Shown: positions 48,164-54,252 of the stretch, piece by piece | Layout of the letters: every line of letters begins with the position of its first letter | Position numbering within the stretch: position 1 is the stretch's first letter | Notes under the pieces: model-generated | Seen by the model: only the letters and a program-made list of their open reading frames with translations | Database searches by the model: none | What the model was told of the DNA's origin: nothing | Made by a program: the position numbers and the translations under genes | Virus record (IMG/VR): IMGVR_UViG_3300048016_000009 | Location: 1-56,744 of that record | DNA from: a virus | Direction: 5' to 3' (one strand) | Length of the DNA stretch: 56,744 nt

Positions 48164-48474
48164 ACTTAGATGAATACCAACGGTCAGCAATGACCTTTCG
48201 TTTACCTACAGCAGATCGCGAGTATGCGCTATTGAATTTACTAGCTGAGGCTGGTGAAGTGGCAGGCAAGGCAGCAAAGCACCGCCGAGATGGGGGCGAT
48301 GTTAGCGAATACAATATGCACATCAAGAAAGAACTTGGTGATGTGTTGTGGCAGGTTGCTGCGGTTGCTAAAGACCACGGATGGATGTTGTCTCAGGTGG
48401 CTGAACACAACCTAGAGAAGCTGTCATCTAGACAACAACGCGATGTCATTCAAGGCAGCGGCGATCTACGCTAA
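48160..48474 (+). CDS. MazG-like nucleotide pyrophosphohydrolase
   Basis: A 104-residue all-alpha enzyme with the metal-binding set E30-x2-E33 (AEAGEVAGK) and E58-x2-D61 (KKELGDVLW). It would hydrolyse NTP/dNTP or alarmones such as (p)ppGpp. It lies directly upstream of the reductase genes, separated by a terminator. Confidence 0.9.
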   Translation: MNLDEYQRSAMTFRLPTADREYALLNLLAEAGEVAGKAAKHRRDGGDVSEYNMHIKKELGDVLWQVAAVAKDHGWMLSQVAEHNLEKLSSRQQRDVIQGSGDLR

Positions 48475-48499
48475 GTGGTATAACTCCTACCCCATCCCT

Positions 48500-48522
48500 A
48501 AGCAGCTTCGGCTGCTTTCTTT
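48500..48522 (+). terminator. Terminator before nrdA
   Basis: AAGCAGC/GCTGCTT stem with a TTCG loop, followed by TCTTTTCCT. Perfect 7-bp stem. It probably reduces read-through into the reductase genes. Confidence 0.78.
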
Positions 48523-48547
48523 TCCTCTAAAACTAAGGTACTACTAA

Positions 48548-50326
48548 ATGACATTCAAGGTTAACATTGACCTATCTCGTGACGCATTGTTTGATGAACT
48601 CGGACTACAGCGTCTTAAAGAAAGCTACATGAAAGATGATGAACAATCTCCACAAGAACGTTTTGCATTTGTATCAGCAGCATTTGCCAGCAATCAAGAA
48701 CATGCTCAGCGACTGTATGACTACTCTAGTAAACATTGGCTCAGCTATTCTACTCCTATCCTATCTTTTGGTCGCTCTAAGCGCGGGCTGCCTATTAGCT
48801 GTTTTCTTAACTATATGGATGATAGTGCAGAAGGTTTGGTCGATAATCTTTCAGAGACTAACTGGCTCTCGATGATGGGTGGTGGTGTCGGTGTTCACGT
48901 TGGCATCCGTAACAGTGACGACAAGTCCACTGGTGTTATGCCTCACTTGAAAATCTATGATGCTAGTTCATTGGCCTACCGTCAAGGACGTACACGCCGT
49001 GGTAGCTATGCTGCCTACCTCAACATCAATCACCCCGACATCATCCAGTTCTTGGAGATGCGTAAGCCTACTGGTGATCAGAACGTTCGTACCCTGAACA
49101 TGCACCACGGTATCAACATGTCTGACGAGTTCATGAACATCATTGAACGATGCATGAAAGATGACAACACAGACGACAGCTTCAATCTGGTCAACCCCGC
49201 CAATGGTGAAGTGGTTGAGACAGTGTCAGCTAAGTATCTGTGGCAGAAGATCTTGGACCTGCGTATGCAGACAGGTGAACCCTATCTCATCTTCATCGAC
49301 ACAGCCAACAAAGCTTTGCCATCTTGGTTGAAAGACAAAGGCTTCACCATCAACGGTAGTAACCTTTGTACTGAAATCTTCTTGCCGACAAACGAGAAGC
49401 GTACAGCCGTATGCTGCCTGTCTTCATTGAATCTGGAATACTATGACGAATGGAAAAAAGATAAGCAGTTCATCCTTGACGTTATGGAGATGTTGGACAA
49501 CGTGTTGCAATACTTTATTGACAATGCACCAGACACTATTGCTCGTGCTCGTGCCAGCGCTATCATGGAACGTAGCATCGGTATTGGCACACTAGGCTTC
49601 CATGCTTTCTTGCAGAAGAAGGGTGTTGCCATTGATGGTGTCATGGCTAAGAGTTACAACAATGAAATCTTCAAACACATCCACGCACAGTGTACGATTG
49701 GTGATGCTATTTTGGTTACGTCACGTGGTGAATGCCCTGACGCACATCTCAGTGGCATTCGTCGTCGCTTCAGCCATTGGACTGCTATTGCTCCCAATGC
49801 CAGCAGCAGCTTGATCATGGGTAATACATCCCCGTCAATCGAGCCTTATCGCGCTAACGTATTCCGTCAAGATACATTATCTGGTGCATTCGTGTACAAG
49901 AATCGTTTCCTCAAGGCTGAGCTTGCACAGATCGGTAAAGATGATGACGACACGTGGGCTTCCATTATCAGCAACGATGGTTCTATCCAGCATCTGGATG
50001 TGCCTGACCAGTTGAAAGAAGTGTATAAGACAGCAATGGAGATTGATCAGCGTTGGTTGATTGAACTTGCAGCAGATCGTCAGAAGTACATCGATCAGGG
50101 ACAGTCGGTTAATCTGTTCTTCCCTGCTAACGTGTCTGTGAAGTATCTGCACAGCGTTCACTTTTTGGCTTGGCGCAGTGGTCTAAAGTCTCTTTACTAT
50201 TTACGATCTGAAAAAGTAAAGAAGGCAGATAAGGTTGGTGCTCAGATTAAACGTCAGCGCATCGAAGATGAAATTGATTTGAAGACCATTGCAGACGGTG
50301 ATAGCTGCTTGGCATGTGAAGGATGA
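48548..50326 (+). CDS. nrdA: Ribonucleotide reductase, class I large subunit
   Basis: A 592-residue alpha subunit. Cys85 (PISCF) and Cys289/290 are the redox pair candidates, N272-L-C274-T-E276 is the catalytic NLCxE motif, LKSLYYLRS gives the paired tyrosines of the radical path, and the C-terminus ends CLACEG (C587-x2-C590) for reduction by glutaredoxin. It is shorter than bacterial NrdA and lacks the N-terminal ATP cone, so dATP feedback is probably lost. It makes dNTPs for phage replication. Confidence 0.95.
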   Translation: MTFKVNIDLSRDALFDELGLQRLKESYMKDDEQSPQERFAFVSAAFASNQEHAQRLYDYSSKHWLSYSTPILSFGRSKRGLPISCFLNYMDDSAEGLVDNLSETNWLSMMGGGVGVHVGIRNSDDKSTGVMPHLKIYDASSLAYRQGRTRRGSYAAYLNINHPDIIQFLEMRKPTGDQNVRTLNMHHGINMSDEFMNIIERCMKDDNTDDSFNLVNPANGEVVETVSAKYLWQKILDLRMQTGEPYLIFIDTANKALPSWLKDKGFTINGSNLCTEIFLPTNEKRTAVCCLSSLNLEYYDEWKKDKQFILDVMEMLDNVLQYFIDNAPDTIARARASAIMERSIGIGTLGFHAFLQKKGVAIDGVMAKSYNNEIFKHIHAQCTIGDAILVTSRGECPDAHLSGIRRRFSHWTAIAPNASSSLIMGNTSPSIEPYRANVFRQDTLSGAFVYKNRFLKAELAQIGKDDDDTWASIISNDGSIQHLDVPDQLKEVYKTAMEIDQRWLIELAADRQKYIDQGQSVNLFFPANVSVKYLHSVHFLAWRSGLKSLYYLRSEKVKKADKVGAQIKRQRIEDEIDLKTIADGDSCLACEG

Positions 50327-50328
50327 AT

Positions 50329-51288
50329 ATGACAAAGACTAAAGCCGACATTACACAAGAACGTACTACATTCAAACCTATGCTCTACCAGTGGGCATAT
50401 GACGCATGGTTGCAACACGAGCAGTCGCATTGGCTGCACACTGAAGTGCCTATGTCAGAGGACGTAAAGGACTACAAGAAACTAGGTAAAGATGAGCAAG
50501 AGTTTCTGACTAAGATTCTTCGCTTCTTTGTACAGGGTGACTTGGACATTGGCAGTGGTTACCACGACCATTACATTCCTCTGTTCCGTCAACCGGAAGT
50601 GCGAATGATGATGAGTGGGTTTGCTGCCCGTGAAGCTTTGCATGTTGCAGCCTATGCACACTTGATCGAAACATTGGGTTTGCCTGAATCAACCTATAAC
50701 GAGTTCTTGCAGTATGCTGAGATGGTTGAGAAGCATGACTATCTGCAACGCTTGAACACTGCACCAGTGGCTGAGAAGATTGCTGTCATCTCTGCATTCG
50801 GTGAAGGTATGCAGTTGTTCTCCAGCTTTGTTATGTTGCTCAACTTTGCACGTAACGGTAAGCTGAAAGGGCTTGGTCAAATTATTAGCTGGTCCATCCT
50901 TGACGAGACTATGCATGCAGAAGGAATGATTAAGGTATATCGTGAATATGTTAAACACCACCAAGATGAGACAACACCTGAACAGATTAAAGAGATTGCT
51001 AAACAGATGGTTGCTCTTGAAGACCAGTTCATTGATCTTGCTTTTGGTATGGTGGAAGTTGAGAAGCTTACCAAAGAAGAAGTGAAAGACTATATCCGCT
51101 ACATTGCAGATCGTCGATTGATTGCTATGGGTATGAAGGGTATCTACAAGATTAAGAAGAACCCTTTACCTTGGGTTGATGGTATGCTTGGTACATCACA
51201 TACAAACTTCTTTGAGCAGAAGGTTACAGACTACAGCAAGGGTGCTCAGACTGGTACATGGGATGATGTGTGGGGCAGGGCAGCATGA
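50329..51288 (+). CDS. nrdB: Ribonucleotide reductase, class I small subunit
   Basis: A 319-residue beta subunit. Metal ligands are seen in GDLDIGS (D71), E102-A-L-H105 and DETMHAEG. Tyr109, four after His105, is the radical site (ExxHxxxY), so this is a tyrosyl-radical class Ia-type enzyme. ATG 50323 is also possible but AAGGA spacing favours 50329. Overlaps nrdA's end and the following small gene. Confidence 0.95.
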   Translation: MTKTKADITQERTTFKPMLYQWAYDAWLQHEQSHWLHTEVPMSEDVKDYKKLGKDEQEFLTKILRFFVQGDLDIGSGYHDHYIPLFRQPEVRMMMSGFAAREALHVAAYAHLIETLGLPESTYNEFLQYAEMVEKHDYLQRLNTAPVAEKIAVISAFGEGMQLFSSFVMLLNFARNGKLKGLGQIISWSILDETMHAEGMIKVYREYVKHHQDETTPEQIKEIAKQMVALEDQFIDLAFGMVEVEKLTKEEVKDYIRYIADRRLIAMGMKGIYKIKKNPLPWVDGMLGTSHTNFFEQKVTDYSKGAQTGTWDDVWGRAA

Positions 51289-51467
51289 GAAACTTCACTG
51301 TTAGCTATAACAGTCAGAACAACATCTTCAAGGGTGTTTTGCATGTCAAAGCAAACACTATCTCTGAAGCACAAGACAAGTTCTTTGAATGGCTTCGTGA
51401 GCAACCTAACTATACACATCTCTGGCAACTCAGTTTTGAGTTTGTAGAGATTGGAACTAGCCTATAA
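51285..51467 (+). CDS. Small protein after nrdB, 60 aa
   Basis: MRNFTVSYNSQNNIFKGVLH.. a beta-helix-beta pattern. ATGA overlap with the nrdB stop. Unknown, possibly nucleic-acid binding. A terminator follows. Confidence 0.72.
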   Translation: MRNFTVSYNSQNNIFKGVLHVKANTISEAQDKFFEWLREQPNYTHLWQLSFEFVEIGTSL

Positions 51468-51475
51468 TGTCCCCT

Positions 51476-51500
51476 AAGAAGCCCCATGTCGGGGCTTCTT
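51476..51500 (+). terminator. Strong terminator before phoH
   Basis: A perfect 10-bp stem AAGAAGCCCC/GGGGCTTCTT with a 5-base loop, closing the reductase transcript. Confidence 0.82.
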
Positions 51501-51520
51501 AACAACCAAAGGAAGTATCG

Positions 51521-52270
51521 ATGGTAACGAAGAAACGAGTAGCGCCTCACGTCATCCCTGACGCACCAGCACCAGCTACAAAGAACAATAGTTTGCGTGT
51601 ACGTCTTGACGACATGGCTACTATTCAACCTAAGACAGCAAAGCAGAAGGAATTCTTTGATGCTTATAACGCTGGTGATTACTTCATGTGTCTACATGGT
51701 GTAGCTGGTACAGGCAAGACATACATTGCCCTGTATAAAGCGCTTGAAGAAGTGATGGACAAGACCAGTCCTTATAAGAAGGTTGTCATTGTTCGTAGCT
51801 CTGTACAAAGCCGTGACATGGGTTTCTTGCCCGGCGATGCTAACGAGAAGATGGAGACATTCATCCAGCCCTATCGTCAAATCTGTGCAGACCTATTCAA
51901 CCGCAAGGATGCATGGGATCGTTTGGCTGAGCAAGGCTATATTGAGTTCATCTCTACCAGCTTTATTCGCGGCACAACCTTTACCAACTCAATCTTGTTG
52001 TCTGACGAGATTCAGAACATGACGTTTGAAGAACTTGACACCATCGTTACTCGTGTCGGTCATACATCGAAGATTATCTACTGTGGTGACATTCGACAGA
52101 CTGACTTGAAGAAGAAGGATGACAAGACAGGCTTACCAAAGTTCTTGGACATTGTTCAACATATGAAAGAGTTCAGTCGCTTTGAGTTTGGTATGGATGA
52201 CATTGTGCGTAGCAGCTTGGTGAAGAACTACATCATTGCTAAAACACTTTATGAGGATCGTCAACCATGA
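51521..52270 (+). CDS. phoH: PhoH-like ATPase
   Basis: A 249-residue P-loop protein with Walker A G60-VAGTGKT-67, VRSSVQSRDMGFLPGD and a Walker B-like ILLSDEIQNM, plus the sensor-like IIYCGDIRQTD. The family is frequent in aquatic phages and in bacteria is linked to phosphate starvation and RNA metabolism; its phage role is not settled. Confidence 0.93.
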   Translation: MVTKKRVAPHVIPDAPAPATKNNSLRVRLDDMATIQPKTAKQKEFFDAYNAGDYFMCLHGVAGTGKTYIALYKALEEVMDKTSPYKKVVIVRSSVQSRDMGFLPGDANEKMETFIQPYRQICADLFNRKDAWDRLAEQGYIEFISTSFIRGTTFTNSILLSDEIQNMTFEELDTIVTRVGHTSKIIYCGDIRQTDLKKKDDKTGLPKFLDIVQHMKEFSRFEFGMDDIVRSSLVKNYIIAKTLYEDRQP

Positions 52271-52449
52271 TGCTTGTAGAAATGCGACAAGGCTTCGGCC
52301 TAGACATTGAGTTCAACGATTCAATCTGCTACGTTGCAGACACTGATGAAGTTGAAGATGGTTTGTTTGCTTTTGTTGGCATCATCATCATGTTACCTTT
52401 CGTCAAGATTCACATTGGTGAAATGAACCATATAGGTGGTAAGAAGTGA
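52267..52449 (+). CDS. Small conserved protein, 60 aa
   Basis: MMLVEMRQGFGLDIEFNDSI.. with a hydrophobic FAFVGIIIMLPFVKIHIGE stretch. Short beta protein, possibly membrane-near. Overlaps phoH and the next gene by 4 bases. Confidence 0.7.
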   Translation: MMLVEMRQGFGLDIEFNDSICYVADTDEVEDGLFAFVGIIIMLPFVKIHIGEMNHIGGKK

Positions 52450-52934
52450 TTGAAGTAATTGTTACAGGTGACATGCTCGTTGAAGCGCGAGACAAAGCAG
52501 CAGAGATGGGCAGACTTCGTAACTCCATCATCAATGGGGCTGGCAACATTGCTGGCTTCATTGGTGAGGCCGTTGCACAGAAGGTGATGGGTGGTGTTCT
52601 TGCTAACACCTATGACTATGACCTTATACTGTGCAACGGTAAAACAGTGGATGTGAAAACAAAGCAGACATCTGTTAAGCCTTTAGATACCTACGAGTGT
52701 TCTATCGCTAAGCTAAACACAACCCAAGAGTGTGACTTCTACGCATTCGTTCGCGTTAAGAATGACTTCTCTGTAGGATGGCTACTGGGTGTGTACGAAA
52801 AACAACAGTACATGCTTGACAGTGTGTTTATGAAAAAGGGTACAATCGATTCCAGCAATGGATACACTGTGAAATCTGATTGCTACAACCTCAAAATCAA
52901 CCAACTGAAAGGACATGAATATGTCAATCAATAA
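52446..52934 (+). CDS. PD-(D/E)xK nuclease-like protein
   Basis: A 162-residue protein with a GTG start. GFIGEAVAQKVMGG gives E41, and DYDLILCNGKTVDVKTK gives D59 and D69-x-K71, the restriction-endonuclease-like active site. A hydrophobic strand follows (CDFYAFVRV). Small nucleases of this type in phages may act in DNA degradation or homing. Confidence 0.78.
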   Translation: MIEVIVTGDMLVEARDKAAEMGRLRNSIINGAGNIAGFIGEAVAQKVMGGVLANTYDYDLILCNGKTVDVKTKQTSVKPLDTYECSIAKLNTTQECDFYAFVRVKNDFSVGWLLGVYEKQQYMLDSVFMKKGTIDSSNGYTVKSDCYNLKINQLKGHEYVNQ

Positions 52935-53103
52935 AGCAACGCTAGTGTTCACCGATGATAATGATGGTGGTCTTAGCATTCAAATCTCATTTGAACCTGA
53001 GAAGCCTAGCAGGGAAATCAACTCACACGTTGCAGCCATCCTAGCGCATCAATACATCACACAGAAAGTTGACGAGGCATACAAAGATGAATCACCCGAA
53101 TGA
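52921..53103 (+). CDS. Conserved small protein, 60 aa
   Basis: MSINKATLVFTDDNDGGLSI.. and HVAAILAHQYITQKV. Appears in other phages near Gp49-type genes. Start 52921 chosen by AAGGA spacing; ATG 52915 is possible. Unknown function. Confidence 0.75.
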   Translation: MSINKATLVFTDDNDGGLSIQISFEPEKPSREINSHVAAILAHQYITQKVDEAYKDESPE

Positions 53104-53383
53104 ACCTGTGAAGCGCATGTCTGTTACAACAACAGACATGCAATCAAAGACTAAGAAGGTGGAATACTTTGTTGTTCCAGACACAACCACAACGCTATGC
53201 TTCATGCATCTGCACTGTGGCTTCCTGATCACGGGTAAGAGTGCCTGTGTAGACCCTGCTAAGTTCAACAAAGCTCTTGGTGAAAAGTATGCCTATGAGG
53301 ATGCTATCAATAAGATGTGGGAACTTGAAGGGTATTTGTTAGCCAATGAAATCTATGGAGACAGTTATGCAACAGCGTCCTGA
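53087..53383 (+). CDS. N4 Gp49 / Sf6 gene 66-like protein
   Basis: A 98-residue protein with CFMHLHCGFLITGKSACVDP, FNKALGEKYAYEDA and KMWELEGYLLA, the pattern of the N4 gp49/Sf6 gene 66 family. The family is widespread in podoviruses and is of unknown function. Confidence 0.87.
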   Translation: MNHPNEPVKRMSVTTTDMQSKTKKVEYFVVPDTTTTLCFMHLHCGFLITGKSACVDPAKFNKALGEKYAYEDAINKMWELEGYLLANEIYGDSYATAS

Positions 53384-53543
53384 ACGACCAGCACCGTTGA
53401 AGATTCAGTTTGGTCAAGGCCACTACGCCTTCACCCGTGGCTGGATGAACAACCAGTATGACCCTGAGTCAGTAGCTGGTAAAGAATGGCAACGTGGCTT
53501 TGATGCTGCGTACTTCGACAACCTTGCAAGGATAAGCAAATGA
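53367..53543 (+). CDS. RMF-like small protein, 58 aa
   Basis: HYAFTRGWMNNQYDPESVAG and WQRGFDAAYFDN follow the G-W..P..W-x-x-G-F layout of ribosome-modulation-factor-like phage proteins. GGAG precedes ATG 53367. Ribosome binding is only suggested. A second RMF-like gene occurs at 32391-32576. Confidence 0.65.
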   Translation: MQQRPERPAPLKIQFGQGHYAFTRGWMNNQYDPESVAGKEWQRGFDAAYFDNLARISK

Positions 53544-53923
53544 CATCGTTCAATCGACTTCATAATATGAAGAACCCGCATCAGGGCAAGAACAAGAAAG
53601 TGCTGTGTGTCTGTTCAGCAGGTTTGCTGCGTAGTCCTACACTGGCTTGGATCTTGTCTAACGAACCATTCAACTTCAATACCAGAGCAGTTGGTACATC
53701 CAGCGAGTATGCTTTGATTCCACTCGATGAGGTTCAGCTTCAATGGGCTGATGCTGTAGTGTTTGTTGATGAGGAAAACTTTGAGGTTGCTAAATGGACG
53801 TATAGGGAACTGATCGTAAACATGGAACATCATGTGTTGAAGATTCCTGATGTCTATGAATTCCGTCACCCTAAGCTTGTAGAGGCTGCGACAGAGCAGT
53901 TGAAAGAAGCGTTCAAGCTGTGA
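53540..53923 (+). CDS. Protein tyrosine phosphatase-like protein
   Basis: A 127-residue protein with the C25-x5-R31-S loop (CVCSAGLLRSPTLAWIL), the P-loop of Cys-based phosphatases, near the N-terminus as in low-molecular-weight PTPs. Aspartates in PDVYEFRHP could be the acid. The target is unknown; it may act on host signalling phosphotyrosine or on a nucleotide. Last protein gene before the tRNA pair. Confidence 0.8.
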   Translation: MTSFNRLHNMKNPHQGKNKKVLCVCSAGLLRSPTLAWILSNEPFNFNTRAVGTSSEYALIPLDEVQLQWADAVVFVDEENFEVAKWTYRELIVNMEHHVLKIPDVYEFRHPKLVEAATEQLKEAFKL

Positions 53924-53937
53924 TATAACATACCCTT

Positions 53938-54012
53938 TCCAAAGTAGCACAGCGGTAGTGCAGCAGACTGTTAATCTGTTGGTCGTAGGTTCGATCCCTA
54001 CCTTTGGAGCCA
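53938..54012 (+). tRNA. tRNA-Asn (GTT)
   Basis: Perfect acceptor TCCAAAG/CTTTGGA, D-stem GCAC/GTGC, anticodon stem GCAGA/TCTGT with loop CTGTTAA, T-stem GTAGG/CCTAC, discriminator G and encoded CCA. Confidence 0.96.
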
Positions 54013-54017
54013 TATGT

Positions 54018-54093
54018 GTGCTGGTAGCTCAATTGGCAGAGCAACGGATTCCAAATCCGTAGGTTGTACGTTCGAGTCGTACCCGGTATGCCA
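54018..54093 (+). tRNA. tRNA-Trp (CCA)
   Basis: Acceptor GTGCTGG/CCGGTAT (three G-U pairs), anticodon stem ACGGA/TCCGT with loop TTCCAAA, T-stem GTACG/CGTAC, discriminator G and encoded CCA. Five bases separate it from tRNA-Asn. Confidence 0.93.
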
Positions 54094-54126
54094 AACAAGG
54101 GCTTCTCTGAAGAGCCTCCTGCTCAT

Positions 54127-54197
54127 GGACAAATCATGTTGTTGCTTGAACTTAACCTTAGCAGGGGTTATTGGTTTGATTCCAATACTGTCCACCA
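54127..54197 (+). other. tRNA-like remnant
   Basis: The 3' half is convincing: T-stem ATTGG/CCAAT with loop TTTGATT, then ACTGTCC, discriminator A and CCA. A 5-bp acceptor start (GGACA) lies 71 bases upstream, but no normal D-arm or anticodon arm can be drawn. Probably a decayed tRNA or a tRNA-mimic end; also a conceivable att site. Confidence 0.4.
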
Positions 54198-54201
54198 AAC
54201 A

Positions 54202-54230
54202 AAAGGGGTAGCCGTTATAGCTACCCCTTT
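54202..54230. terminator. Bidirectional terminator between the two arms
   Basis: A perfect 11-bp stem AAAGGGGTAGC/GCTACCCCTTT with a 7-base loop. T-runs lie on either side of the stem, so it works for the tRNA transcript (plus) and the giant virion gene (minus, stop at 54253). Confidence 0.9.
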
Positions 54231-54252
54231 ACAATTTGTCGGCACTTATCAA

